DNA from: SVFI01 sp045588655
GTDB taxonomy: Bacteria > Bacillota > Clostridia > Lachnospirales > Lachnospiraceae
Direction: 5' to 3'
Assembly: GCA_045588655.1 (NCBI GenBank)
Contig: JAZNEP010000022.1
Span: 62,001-126,000 of the forward strand
Length of the DNA: 64,000 nucleotides
Below the pieces are notes generated by a model. It had not been told where the DNA came from and ran no database searches. It saw only the letters and a program-made list of their open reading frames with translations. The position numbers were made by a program, and so were the translations under genes. Position 1 is the first letter of the stretch. Each line of letters begins with the position of its first letter. This document shows, one piece after another, positions 1-8,921 of this stretch.

Positions 1-25
1 ATCTGGAAAAAAAGGAGGAATAGCC

Positions 26-268
26 ATGAAAAAAACAACAATCATTAGAAGCATCTGTTTAGCAATCGTACTGATTAACATGGTGCTAAAAAGCACTGGA
101 CACGATGTATTAAACGTCGATGAAAGTCAGATTGCCGAGTTTATTGAAATGATTATTTCGGTTTTGGTAATTGTTCTGAGTTGGTGGAAGAATAATAGCT
201 TCACTGCGAATGCTCAGAAAGCTGACAGATTTCTCGAAGAATTGAAGAAAATGGATGAGGAGGTATAA
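26..268 (+). CDS. phage holin, SPP1/XhlB-like
   Basis: An 80-residue protein with a short hydrophobic N-terminus (about residues 8-25), a second hydrophobic stretch (about 40-55, ending in SWWKNNSF) and a charged C-terminal tail. This two-helix layout is typical of small phage holins that permeabilise the membrane so the endolysin can reach the wall. A strong AGGAGG lies before the ATG. It ends 3 bp before the endolysin, the usual lysis-cassette arrangement. The family call is from layout and context; the charged tail and size resemble SPP1-type holins. Confidence 0.8.
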   Translation: MKKTTIIRSICLAIVLINMVLKSTGHDVLNVDESQIAEFIEMIISVLVIVLSWWKNNSFTANAQKADRFLEELKKMDEEV

Positions 269-271
269 CAA

Positions 272-1111
272 ATGATTTCAAATAGTGGAAGTGATGAAAG
301 AGGTGCATACAAAAACGGACAAGCAGGTGATCAGAATAGTCGTGAGTGGCAAATTCGAAGCTGGTACAATAGACCATGGACATGTGTTCTGAGACATCCG
401 GATGCGAATGTCGGAATTATGCTCTCAAATCTGTCTATCAAATCAGCTCAGAATAACAAGATTGGCTATGATCAGAATCAGCGAGATACATACTGGACAC
501 AGCTTCAGAAAGCAAACTATGATCCATCTGCAATCAAAACGGTATGTGAAGCTGATTGCTCATCCGGTGTAATTGCAAACACAAAAGCTGTTGGTCATCT
601 AATGGGACTCAAAGAGCTCCAGAAAATTGCTGCAACATATACTGGCAATATGAAAGCTAAGTATAAGGCAGCAGGATTTTCAACGCTGACAGCAACAAAA
701 TATCTCACAAGTGAAAAGAATCTCCAACTTGGCGATATCTTACTCAATGAGAATCACCATACAGCTGTTTATGTTGGAGATGGAAAAATTGTGAAGCTTG
801 AAAATGAATCAGATACTGTTCTGGAAACGGTGAAGAAAGAGGAGCCGAAGATCACGAGCAAATGCAAAGCGGAGGACCATGCTCAGTCATTCGATGCGAA
901 GCTTGCTAGAACCTACGTGACAACGACAAACCTCAATATGCGCCATGGAGCTGGCACAAATAAACAACTAATGCTAACTCTTCCAGAGGGAACAAAAGTT
1001 CAATGTTATGGATATTATTCAACAGCATTAGGAAAGAAGTGGCTGTATGTTGTAGCCAAAATCAAAGGGGTAGAATATACTGGATTTTGTTCTTCTTCAT
1101 ATCTCATATAG
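272..1111 (+). CDS. phage endolysin (NlpC/P60-like peptidase with SH3b domain)
   Basis: A 279-residue cell-wall hydrolase. The N-terminal part starts with the SDERGAYKNGQAGDQ motif common in endolysins of Firmicutes phages and carries a likely catalytic Cys in CEADCSSGV (about residue 95) and a His in NENHHTAVYVGDG (about 165), as in NlpC/P60-type peptidases. The C-terminal 75 residues (TTTNLNMRHGAGTNKQ onwards) look like a bacterial SH3 domain that binds peptidoglycan. There is no signal peptide, which fits export through the holin encoded just upstream. The next upstream genes lie outside the window. Family call good; bond specificity not determinable. Confidence 0.88.
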   Translation: MISNSGSDERGAYKNGQAGDQNSREWQIRSWYNRPWTCVLRHPDANVGIMLSNLSIKSAQNNKIGYDQNQRDTYWTQLQKANYDPSAIKTVCEADCSSGVIANTKAVGHLMGLKELQKIAATYTGNMKAKYKAAGFSTLTATKYLTSEKNLQLGDILLNENHHTAVYVGDGKIVKLENESDTVLETVKKEEPKITSKCKAEDHAQSFDAKLARTYVTTTNLNMRHGAGTNKQLMLTLPEGTKVQCYGYYSTALGKKWLYVVAKIKGVEYTGFCSSSYLI

Positions 1112-1130
1112 TCTCATATAGTGTGGTGTT

Positions 1131-1174
1131 TCGTGTTGCATTTCGTGTTGCATAAACAAGAAAATGTGTTGCAT
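1131..1174 (+). repeat. three copies of TGTTGCAT at a prophage end
   Basis: TGTTGCAT occurs three times (around 1133, 1145 and 1167), twice as CGTGTTGCAT, just after the endolysin stop. A short duplication CTCATATAG also sits at about 1102-1120. Close repeats at a prophage boundary could be integrase or excisionase arm sites; this is inference only. Confidence 0.5.
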
Positions 1175-1217
1175 TTTTAGAAAAAATATTCCGCATAAAG
1201 AAATATATAAACAAAAG

Positions 1218-1262
1218 AAAACCCAGTAAAAACGCGCGTTTGCGAGTTTTACTGGGTTTTTT
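1218..1262. terminator. bidirectional intrinsic terminator
   Basis: An 11-bp perfect stem ACCCAGTAAAA / TTTTACTGGGT with a GC-containing loop, followed by a T run on both strands. It can end endolysin transcription (+) and tRNA-Trp transcription (-). Confidence 0.88.
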
Positions 1263-1269
1263 GTATTAG

Positions 1270-1340
1270 CAGGGGAAGAGGGAATCGAACCCCCGTTAAC
1301 GGTTTTGGAGACCGCCGCACTACCGCTGTACTATTCCCCT
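1270..1340 (-). tRNA. tRNA-Trp (CCA)
   Basis: On the minus strand the acceptor arms AGGGGAA and TTCCCCT pair, the anticodon loop is CTCCAAA (anticodon CCA), and the T-loop is TTCGAAT. The 3' CCA is not encoded. The 3' end faces the prophage lysis genes, consistent with phage integration at the 3' end of this tRNA. Confidence 0.95.
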
Positions 1341-1359
1341 AGGTCAAGCACCGAAAATG

Positions 1360-1389
1360 ATTATAGCACATGCATAGGATATTTGACAA
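1360..1389 (-). promoter_or_regulatory. promoter of tRNA-Trp
   Basis: On the minus strand: TTGTCA, 18 bp, then TATAAT with an upstream TGC (extended -10), about 20 bp before the tRNA. The rest of the 1341-1516 gap shows no further gene. Confidence 0.75.
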
Positions 1390-1516
1390 GTGATTTTTTA
1401 AATTATTTTTGGGAAATATAATAGATATAGACAGCAATCTTAAAATAAAGTAAAATGTATACGCAAAACAGTATCTGACAATATATGTCAAAATAGGACG
1501 AAATGAAATATGATGG

Positions 1517-2599
1517 ATGAAAGTGCAAATGAAAAATAGAGAAAGAAAATGGAAGAAAATACTGTGTCTTGTCGCTATTTGCTGCTTGCTTTGTGGATGT
1601 CAAGAGACGACGGAAAGTGAAAATAAAGCACAAATCGTGTTGATGACAGGCTTTGAAGAAGATGAAGTGTTTCGAATCGGGGAGAGCTCATGCAGCGTAC
1701 CGGAAGTGATGGTTTATCTTACAAATATGCAGAATCAGTACGAAAGTATTTATGGTTCCCAAATATGGGAGCGGAAAATAGGGAATGATTCCTTGGAAAA
1801 AAAAGTAAAAGAGGTCGTACTTGCGCGTTTGGCGCAGATTAAAACGATGATGTTATTGGCAGAGGAGAAAGAGATTGTACTTACGGAGCAAGAACAAGAA
1901 TTGGCAGACCGTGCTGCGGAAGAATATTTTACTTCATTGTCTGCAAATGAAATAGAGGCTATGAAGATTGATGAAGAGATAATTCGCAATCTGTACTGTG
2001 AGTATGCGCTTGCAAATAAGGTGTACAATACGGTAATAGAAGGGATTAATCCGGAAATCAGCGATGATGAAGCAAGGACGGTCACGGTCAGTCAGATTTT
2101 TATTAAGACATATGCGCTGGATGGGAATGGAGAGCGTGTTCCGTATTCACAAGAGGGTAAGAAAGCAGCTCGAAAAAAAATACTTGAAATCAACAGAATG
2201 ATTCGGGATGGAGAAGATTTTGACGAGCTTGCAGCACGTTATTCAGAGGATGGACAGCTTACCGTATCGCTAAGAAAAGGTGAGAAGGAAACTGCTTATG
2301 AGGAAGCGGTATTTCAATTGGGAAATGGTGAAATTAGTGAGATTGTTGAAACAGAGTCGGGGTACTATTTATTAAAATGTATATCCACATTGGACAGGGA
2401 GCAAACAGATCAGAATAAGAAAACGATTATAGAGCAAAGAAAAGAAGAGGCGTTTTCAAAAATCTATGATGAGTTTATGCTCACGAAGATTCGAAATCTC
2501 AATGATGAGTTATGGGAACAGATTAGCTTCATTCGAGATGAAAGTGTAACAACCACTACGTTTTTTGATGTTTACAACACATATTTTTCACAGGAATAA
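1517..2599 (+). CDS. parvulin-type peptidyl-prolyl isomerase lipoprotein (PrsA/SurA-like)
   Basis: A 360-residue exported lipoprotein. The signal peptide ends in a lipobox LLCGC with Cys28 as the lipidation site. A helical N-terminal chaperone-like region (about 45-180) is followed by a parvulin/PpiC-like domain (about 185-285), recognisable from VSQIFIKT, the EDFDELAARYSED segment and the GEISEIVETESGYYLLK segment. Such proteins fold secreted proteins at the outer face of the membrane. An alternative start at codon 5 (ATG at 1529) is equally plausible, as the ribosome binding site is weak. It stands alone between the tRNA and the htpG control region. Confidence 0.82.
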   Translation: MKVQMKNRERKWKKILCLVAICCLLCGCQETTESENKAQIVLMTGFEEDEVFRIGESSCSVPEVMVYLTNMQNQYESIYGSQIWERKIGNDSLEKKVKEVVLARLAQIKTMMLLAEEKEIVLTEQEQELADRAAEEYFTSLSANEIEAMKIDEEIIRNLYCEYALANKVYNTVIEGINPEISDDEARTVTVSQIFIKTYALDGNGERVPYSQEGKKAARKKILEINRMIRDGEDFDELAARYSEDGQLTVSLRKGEKETAYEEAVFQLGNGEISEIVETESGYYLLKCISTLDREQTDQNKKTIIEQRKEEAFSKIYDEFMLTKIRNLNDELWEQISFIRDESVTTTTFFDVYNTYFSQE

Positions 2600-2626
2600 G
2601 TGAAATATAAAATATCTATTAAATTA

Positions 2627-2653
2627 TTAGCACTCTGCCAAAATGAGTGCTAA
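2627..2653 (+). promoter_or_regulatory. CIRCE operator (HrcA binding site) upstream of htpG
   Basis: TTAGCACTC, 9 bp, GAGTGCTAA: a perfect match to the CIRCE consensus. A TTGACT hexamer follows at 2659-2664 with a weak -10 (TTAAAC) near 2681, so the operator sits at the upstream edge of, or overlaps, the htpG promoter. It implies repression by HrcA and heat-shock induction. Confidence 0.93.
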
Positions 2654-2731
2654 TTTTCTTGACTTTTTATAGAGGCAGGATTAAACTTGTGTTTAGTAAA
2701 AAGATACTAGAAGAAAGGAATGTGAGTTTTT

Positions 2732-4672
2732 ATGGCACAGACACATGGAAATTTATCAATTAATAGTGAAAACATTTTTCCAATTATAAAGAAATGGCTT
2801 TATTCGGATCATGATATTTTTTATCGTGAGCTGATTTCTAACGGATGTGATGCAATTACAAAGTTGAAAAAGCTCTCTATGATGGGCGAGTTTGAAATGC
2901 CACAGGAACATACGGACCGGGTGGATGTGATTCTCAATCCGGAAGAGAAAACAATTCAAATTATTGATACAGGTCTTGGAATGACTGCGGATGAAGTGGA
3001 AGAGTATATTAATCAGATTGCTTTTTCCGGTGCGACAGATTTTATAGAGAAATACAAAGATAAAACAAATGATGATCAGATTATCGGTCATTTTGGTCTT
3101 GGGTTCTATTCTGCGTTTATGGTAGCGGATCAGGTACACATTGATACGCTTTCCTACAAAGAGGGAGCGAAGCCGGTGCATTGGGAATGTGACGGAGGAA
3201 CCGAATATGATATGTCTGATGGTGACTACGACAAAGTAGGAACAAAAATTACGTTATTCTTAAACGAAGATTGCTTGGAATTTTGTAATGAGTATAGGGC
3301 AAAAGAAGTGATTAAAAAATACTGCTCTTTTATGCCAACCGAAATTTATGTGAGCAAAGAAAAGGAAGAAGATCCGGAAAAACAGCCGGAATTGATGAAC
3401 GAGACACATCCACTTTGGACCAAGCATCCAAATGAATGCTCCAAGGAAGATTATCTTGCGTTTTATCGAAGTGTATTCCTGGATTATAAAGAGCCGTTAT
3501 TCTGGATTCACTTGAATATGGACTATCCGTTTAATTTGAAAGGAATTTTGTATTTTCCAAAAATCAACATGGAATACGAGTCGATAGAAGGAACCATCAA
3601 GCTTTACAACAATCAGGTGTTTATCGCGGATAATATAAAAGAAGTTATTCCGGAATTCTTAATGTTGTTAAAAGGTGTGATTGATTGTCCGGATTTACCA
3701 TTGAATGTATCAAGAAGTGCATTGCAGAACGACGGATTTGTAAAGAAGATTTCAGAATATATTTCAAAGAAAGTAGCAGATAAGTTATCCGGAATGTGCA
3801 AGACAGAAAAAGAAGAATATGAGAAATATTGGGATGACATCAGTCCATTCATCAAATTTGGTTGTCTCAAAGATGATAAATTCTGTGAGAAGATGAATGA
3901 TTATATTCTCTTCAAAAACATTGATGGCATTTATATGACCTTACCTGAGTGTTTGGAAGTAAAACCGATGGATGAGGATACATCGGCGATTGATGAAGAA
4001 GGAAATAAAATTGAGGCAGAGATTGTAGAGGAAGAGTCAGAAGAGACACAGGAGCCGGCAGAAAAAATAATTTACTATGTGACGGATGAGAAGCAACAGA
4101 GCCAGTATATCAATATGTTCCGTCAGGCAAAGATGGATGCTGTCATTTTAAACCACAACATTGATCAGCCATTTGTGTCACAGCTGGAAAGTAAAAATAC
4201 AAATGTAAAATTTAAACGAATTGATGCGGATTTAACAGAGTCTTTTAAATCTAAGACATCTAAGAAGGCACAGAAAGAGTTTGATGAGATTGCTGAGAAT
4301 ATTGCAGCCACAATCAAAAAGGCACTGAAAAAAGAAAGCATGAGCGTTAAGATTGATAAACTGAAAAATAAGAAAATCGCATCTATGCTCACGATTTCAG
4401 AAGAAACAAGGCGTATGCAGGATATGATGAAAATGTATGGAGGCGGCCTTGATATGTTTGGCGCAGAAGATGGAGCAACACTTGTGCTTAATGCGAACCA
4501 TCCACTTGTGCAGTATATTATGGAAAACAAAGACGGTGAAAATGTGAACATGATGTGCGAACAGCTCTATGATCTCGCGGTGTTACAAAATGCACCGCTT
4601 ACTCCGGAAGCTATGACGAAATTTATCCAAAGATCCAATGACATCATGCTTCTTTTGGCAAAAGAGGAATAA
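2732..4672 (+). CDS. htpG: molecular chaperone HtpG (Hsp90)
   Basis: A 646-residue full-length bacterial Hsp90. The N-terminal ATPase (GHKL) domain shows ELISNGCDAITKL (ATP-binding Asn; the commoner form is ELISNASDA), DTGLGMT and GHFGLGFYSAFMVAD. The middle domain has LPLNVSRSALQND, containing the catalytic Arg. The C-terminal third is the dimerisation region, preceded by an acidic insert (EIVEEESEETQEP). It is preceded by a CIRCE element and a good ribosome binding site (AAAGGAATGTGAG). Cytoplasmic ATP-dependent chaperone. Monocistronic. Confidence 0.96.
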   Translation: MAQTHGNLSINSENIFPIIKKWLYSDHDIFYRELISNGCDAITKLKKLSMMGEFEMPQEHTDRVDVILNPEEKTIQIIDTGLGMTADEVEEYINQIAFSGATDFIEKYKDKTNDDQIIGHFGLGFYSAFMVADQVHIDTLSYKEGAKPVHWECDGGTEYDMSDGDYDKVGTKITLFLNEDCLEFCNEYRAKEVIKKYCSFMPTEIYVSKEKEEDPEKQPELMNETHPLWTKHPNECSKEDYLAFYRSVFLDYKEPLFWIHLNMDYPFNLKGILYFPKINMEYESIEGTIKLYNNQVFIADNIKEVIPEFLMLLKGVIDCPDLPLNVSRSALQNDGFVKKISEYISKKVADKLSGMCKTEKEEYEKYWDDISPFIKFGCLKDDKFCEKMNDYILFKNIDGIYMTLPECLEVKPMDEDTSAIDEEGNKIEAEIVEEESEETQEPAEKIIYYVTDEKQQSQYINMFRQAKMDAVILNHNIDQPFVSQLESKNTNVKFKRIDADLTESFKSKTSKKAQKEFDEIAENIAATIKKALKKESMSVKIDKLKNKKIASMLTISEETRRMQDMMKMYGGGLDMFGAEDGATLVLNANHPLVQYIMENKDGENVNMMCEQLYDLAVLQNAPLTPEAMTKFIQRSNDIMLLLAKEE

Positions 4673-4679
4673 GATAGAG

Positions 4680-5210
4680 TTATCTTTTTTTGGCGAGCGG
4701 TGCAAAAATTGTTTTTCTTCCGATAAAGCCGATGATGCGTGTGAGGATGATACCAAGAATAACACCGCAGCTGTCAATATAGACATCTTTTTTCGATGGG
4801 GTACGCCCTATCGAAAAGGATTGTCGATATTCATCCAGACAGGCAAAACCGATACAAAATGAGCCGGCAAACAACATCAGCCAGATTCCGCGCATTCCAT
4901 ACACGTATAATGGAAAAGCGACAGAAATGGCAAGAATCATGTATTCAGTAAAGTGTGCAAGTTTTCTGACATAAAAATGATATTTTTCTGTATAAATGGC
5001 GATTTCTTCGGCATTTAAATTTTTATCGGTCACATCACTTGCCAGAATGACTAGTTTTTGGGTCACTTTATAGCTTAACTGGGCAGAGTCGGTACCATTT
5101 TGTCCGGAAAAGCTTATAATACAGTACATAACGACAATGGCCGGAAGAAAGGATAAGGGTTTTAGAACCAGCCTCAGTAATGTTTTGATGAATAACCAGA
5201 TATAACGCAT
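4680..5210 (-). CDS. VanZ-like membrane protein
   Basis: A 176-residue protein with about four membrane segments and the VanZ-family signatures SFSGQNGTDS near residue 33, RKLAHFTEY (about 82-90) and DEYRQSFSIGR (about 128-138). VanZ of enterococci gives low teicoplanin resistance; most homologues have unknown roles. It lies 14 bp after the cNMP-fold protein on the same strand, with a GGAG before its ATG, so the two are probably co-transcribed. It is convergent with htpG with only 7 bp between the stops. Confidence 0.85.
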   Translation of the reverse strand: MRYIWLFIKTLLRLVLKPLSFLPAIVVMYCIISFSGQNGTDSAQLSYKVTQKLVILASDVTDKNLNAEEIAIYTEKYHFYVRKLAHFTEYMILAISVAFPLYVYGMRGIWLMLFAGSFCIGFACLDEYRQSFSIGRTPSKKDVYIDSCGVILGIILTRIIGFIGRKTIFAPLAKKR

Positions 5211-5224
5211 GAAAATCTCCTTAC

Positions 5225-7507
5225 TTATTTTGTTAAAAATTCAAGTTGCTGCTGAAGTTCGGCAGGAACTTTTTTTAATCCGTTTCGCTGTATGCGATAA
5301 ATGACATTATTCATACGTGTAACTTCTTTGGATTTATTGTTTTCATATTTTTCTATCGTGGCACCATAGAAAGGATTTTTCTTCAACGCTTCACGATAGG
5401 ATGCGCTGAAAGGACAATACGTCATAAATATTTTGCGCGTGATTTTATTCATATGTGGCGTACCTTTCGCTTCATAGGTAAGCCATGCAACATAGTCCAA
5501 TATAAAAGATTCGCGAAAACGGTTTTTGGTTCGCTGAAGCTGCTGTCTGCATTTTTCTTTTGCTTCAGGGGACAATTCTTTGTTCTTTTTATAAAATTGT
5601 AAATAATCGAAATATTCACTGGTGAGTGACAGATTTGAAATGTCATTCCAGCGGCTTCCCTGCATACGCTTGCACATTTCCCAGCGGAATTCGCCGGTGA
5701 GACGCATGACAAGCATATTAAGATCGGTAAGACAAAAGATAGGGAACAGCATACACGCAGGGGTAGAGCGGTTACGCCCTTCGATTTCCTGCCATAACGC
5801 AGCGCGTATTCCTATATTTGGAAGAAGGATGATATCCGGAAGGATTTCGCGCTGAATCAGTTCACGGCCATTGGCAAGTGAAGAATGTGAGAACATGACT
5901 TCGCGACAGTAGGCAGAAAAGTCAATAGTTGTCACAGCAAGGAAGGCATCCTTAAGTTGCTGCGGTTGTAAGCATGACTCGGTAGGAGATTTGATAAAAT
6001 CATGCTCTGACAACACAGGGCAGTAGGTTTGAAGTCTTCCATAGGTCATCTTAACCGCACTCGTAAACATATTATTTATTTCAAAAATTACTTTTTGCTT
6101 ATTGTCGTTGAGTAAAGTGGAGGCAGTCGCCTTATTTATTTTTCCATCATTGACCATAGACTGTAAGTAAGCAGGATAATCCTGATCAAACTCATCCCGT
6201 CGAGGTTGTTTGATGCCATGATAGATGAGTTTCAGCCAGTCACAGAACAGATAAACGGAATGCTCCGGTGCAGATCGGCAGACAGGTAACATAGAATAAA
6301 GCTGCGTCGCATTGTCAATGCCGCAGATGTCTTCATCCACATAACCGAAATATAGAAACATTTTAACGACTTCCGGTAACTGTTGCTTACCCAGGCTGGC
6401 GAAGAAAACACTTTCATACAGTTGGAAAAATCCGCTGGTCAATTCACTGCGGAGTGCAGATAATTCAGAGGAAACAGATGTTTTGTCCTCTGTTTTTTTG
6501 TAGGCATCAATATGCGCGATGTATTTTTGACAGAACTCTTCGCTCATACCACCGAATTCCAAAAGTGTGGTAAGGGAATATTGGAGGTGTTTTGCGATGG
6601 CTTTTTGCTGTTCAGAGGTGTCTTCGTTCTGTTTTTTGGTCATTTCCTCTAGCTTCTGTGTCAAATTACGATACTCCGTGAGTCGTTGCTGGTGCAACGT
6701 AGGAGAGATGGAACTGACATTTTTTGTGCGAATAAAAATTTTGCTAATCAGAGACACCAGTGGTAGCGTGTCCTCATTTTTTTGAGTTGCACAAGTAAGA
6801 AGAAGCATGAACAAGTCAAGAAAATCCATTTTGTCCTCATTGATTAATAGGCGGGACAGATTGGACAGATATTCTTCCATTTCATCACAACTGCTTAAGA
6901 AGATGTGCATATCCTGACTTGCGCGAAGTAAAAAACCGGACAAAAATCCCAAATACGAAAAGATTGCCTGCTGCTGATAGTCTGTACTTATTTTTTGTAA
7001 ATCTTTATAATACGCCATGACACTATCATCCGCATGATGCTCGAGAACAAGCGGCTGGATGGTTTCAAGTCCCGGAAGACTTTTTGCAGGCACCTGATAT
7101 TGTTTACATAACTTGCTGTAATCGCGATGATATTCCATGAGTGCAGTATAGAGAGAGTCACAGGTAAATGTGAGAAGATGACACATCTCTGTAACTGCAA
7201 AGAATTGTTTTGATGCGGAAGCAGCAAACAGCTGTGGAAATGTCGGGTCGCTTTCCAAAATCGCCGAAAGACTTTGAGATGATTTGTATGGAAAAGATTC
7301 CACGACCACATCGGTAGCAGCAACATAGCTATAGGAATGAGTGTTGGTATATAAATCGATAAGTCCCACTACATCGCCGGTTTCAAGCTCAAGTGTATCT
7401 CCGGGCAAAGTCACGGAAACAGTTCCTTCTATGATGATACTCAACATAGAGAGAGGATTTCCTTTTTGGTAGATGGTATTTCCTTGTCTGATTTGAATTT
7501 CCGGCAT
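5225..7507 (-). CDS. large protein with N-terminal cyclic-nucleotide-binding fold
   Basis: A 760-residue protein. Residues 1 to about 105 read as a CRP/FNR-type cNMP-binding beta-roll: IRQGNTIYQKG, then LSIIIEGTVSV, then LETGDVVGLIDLY. No Crp-type helix-turn-helix follows. The remaining 650 residues are mostly alpha-helical, without signal peptide or clear membrane segments, and match no family I recognise. The arginine of the usual phosphate-binding cassette is not evident, so ligand binding is uncertain. It probably heads a two-gene unit with the VanZ-like gene. Real gene: long, single frame, good start context. Confidence 0.75.
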   Translation of the reverse strand: MPEIQIRQGNTIYQKGNPLSMLSIIIEGTVSVTLPGDTLELETGDVVGLIDLYTNTHSYSYVAATDVVVESFPYKSSQSLSAILESDPTFPQLFAASASKQFFAVTEMCHLLTFTCDSLYTALMEYHRDYSKLCKQYQVPAKSLPGLETIQPLVLEHHADDSVMAYYKDLQKISTDYQQQAIFSYLGFLSGFLLRASQDMHIFLSSCDEMEEYLSNLSRLLINEDKMDFLDLFMLLLTCATQKNEDTLPLVSLISKIFIRTKNVSSISPTLHQQRLTEYRNLTQKLEEMTKKQNEDTSEQQKAIAKHLQYSLTTLLEFGGMSEEFCQKYIAHIDAYKKTEDKTSVSSELSALRSELTSGFFQLYESVFFASLGKQQLPEVVKMFLYFGYVDEDICGIDNATQLYSMLPVCRSAPEHSVYLFCDWLKLIYHGIKQPRRDEFDQDYPAYLQSMVNDGKINKATASTLLNDNKQKVIFEINNMFTSAVKMTYGRLQTYCPVLSEHDFIKSPTESCLQPQQLKDAFLAVTTIDFSAYCREVMFSHSSLANGRELIQREILPDIILLPNIGIRAALWQEIEGRNRSTPACMLFPIFCLTDLNMLVMRLTGEFRWEMCKRMQGSRWNDISNLSLTSEYFDYLQFYKKNKELSPEAKEKCRQQLQRTKNRFRESFILDYVAWLTYEAKGTPHMNKITRKIFMTYCPFSASYREALKKNPFYGATIEKYENNKSKEVTRMNNVIYRIQRNGLKKVPAELQQQLEFLTK

Positions 7508-7603
7508 AGTGCTGTCATCTCCTAAATATATAGTGTTTATTCATTTATTTTAGTATAGAAATAGCGTAAATACAAGTAAAGTCAGAAGAATAAGGGTGTA
7601 CTT

Positions 7604-7632
7604 TTGAAAATTATATGATAAAATATTATAAA
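7604..7632 (+). promoter_or_regulatory. promoter of the 7671 gene
   Basis: TTGAAA, 17 bp, TATAAA, about 38 bp before the chosen ATG, in the gap divergent from the cNMP-fold gene. Confidence 0.6.
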
Positions 7633-7670
7633 ACTGATTGTTGTGTCATTTTTTAGGTGGAGGTAGCAAG

Positions 7671-8288
7671 ATGGATAAATTGGGGCGTGAAGAATTAGTA
7701 TCTATGTATAGACCTGCAGTGGAGTTGCTGGCAGCATATCTGCCATGGCTTTCCGTGAGAAGTGGTGCGGATGTAGTAAAGAATTTTGAGTCAGAGGATG
7801 GAAAGGTGACACTTCCTTTTCCGGTATACGATGATATTTTTCTGGCTTTTTTAAATGACTTGAGCGGAACAATTTTTATGGATCCGAATTACCGCTATGT
7901 ATATTCAAAATATGGAATAAAAGATTGGAATGACGAACACAGACTGATTGCACGTGCGGATATTATGAATGTGGAGATTATAAAAGGAATTCTTTCAAGA
8001 TATATGCTTGGAGGAATGACGAAAGCGTATCTTTGGACGGATGCTATGGATTATCACATCTTTTATCAGGCGATAAACAGAGCAAAAGAGATTGTTGAAT
8101 ACTGGGATGTGCCAATCGTTGTGGAAGCCATAGGAATGGAAGAGACAGAGGAGGTTACGGATATACCGGAAGCGTATGAGGAAGACGTGGCCGTAGAAGC
8201 AGAGGAAGCGTTTGAGCCAGATGTAGTCGTAGAAGCACCGGAAACGTACGAGATGGAAACGGATGTAGAAAATTCTGTGGAAGAATAG
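7671..8288 (+). CDS. uncharacterised cytoplasmic protein with acidic repetitive tail
   Basis: A 205-residue protein I do not recognise. The start at 7671 is chosen because GGTGGAGG lies 7-10 bp before it; an upstream TTG at 7638 lacks one. The N-terminal 150 residues look globular (LAAYLPWLSVRSG, RADIMNVEIIKGILSRYMLGG). The last 50 residues are a Glu/Val-rich degenerate repeat (PEAYEEDVAVEAEEAF, PDVVVEAPETYE). It lies 14 bp before a TetR regulator on the same strand, so they are probably one transcript. Confidence 0.75.
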   Translation: MDKLGREELVSMYRPAVELLAAYLPWLSVRSGADVVKNFESEDGKVTLPFPVYDDIFLAFLNDLSGTIFMDPNYRYVYSKYGIKDWNDEHRLIARADIMNVEIIKGILSRYMLGGMTKAYLWTDAMDYHIFYQAINRAKEIVEYWDVPIVVEAIGMEETEEVTDIPEAYEEDVAVEAEEAFEPDVVVEAPETYEMETDVENSVEE

Positions 8289-8302
8289 GTCAGGGGTAAG
8301 CG

Positions 8303-8884
8303 ATGGGAGAAAAATCAGTTCAAAAAAGAAATTATATTATAGAGAAAGCGCGGGAAGTATTTCAGGAAAAAGGCTATCTTATGGTAACGATGAAGGATAT
8401 TGTAGATGCCTGTGAAATTAGCAGAGGGGGATTGTATCTTTATTTTGATAATTTGGAGGATCTTTTTATTGAGGTGCTTCGATTAGAGAGTGAGGAGACG
8501 GATGATGTATTTATGCCGGCGCTGTCGGAGTCAATATCCAGTGCTGATATTTTGAGTTTGTTTTTGCAGGAACAGAAAAAAGAATTGTTAAAAACGAAGA
8601 ATACACTTAGTGTCGCAATCTATGAATATTATTTCAAACATAAAATGGCCCCAAAAGACAATGATTTGAGAAAGCAGTTCGATACGGCAGTAAAAATTAT
8701 TGAAAAATTGATTATTGGAGGAATTCGGGAAGGTGATTTTATGTGTGAAGATCCGAAAGGGGCCGCAAGAAACATTATGTATGTGCTCGAAGGACTTCGG
8801 ATTTCGGCGCATACAATCGGAATTACGGAAGATACGGTTAATCGTGAAATTTATTATATTATGCGCGGATTAACCAATGAGTAA
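8303..8884 (+). CDS. TetR/AcrR family transcriptional regulator
   Basis: A 193-residue protein. Residues 8-55 form the TetR helix-turn-helix: IIEKAREVFQEKGY, MKDIVDACEISRGGLYLYF and the following helix. The C-terminal helical region would bind a ligand and dimerise. The start has AGGGG 7-8 bp upstream. Its likely partner is the gene just upstream; no efflux pump adjoins it, so the target is unknown. A terminator follows at once. Confidence 0.9.
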   Translation: MGEKSVQKRNYIIEKAREVFQEKGYLMVTMKDIVDACEISRGGLYLYFDNLEDLFIEVLRLESEETDDVFMPALSESISSADILSLFLQEQKKELLKTKNTLSVAIYEYYFKHKMAPKDNDLRKQFDTAVKIIEKLIIGGIREGDFMCEDPKGAARNIMYVLEGLRISAHTIGITEDTVNREIYYIMRGLTNE

Positions 8885-8885
8885 A

Positions 8886-8916
8886 AACAGGTCGGATTAT
8901 ATCCGACCTGTTTTTG
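8886..8916 (+). terminator. intrinsic terminator after tetR-type gene
   Basis: Stem ACAGGTCGGAT / ATCCGACCTGT followed by TTTTT; it separates the gene from the convergent transglutaminase operon. Confidence 0.92.
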
Positions 8917-8921
8917 TGTGA

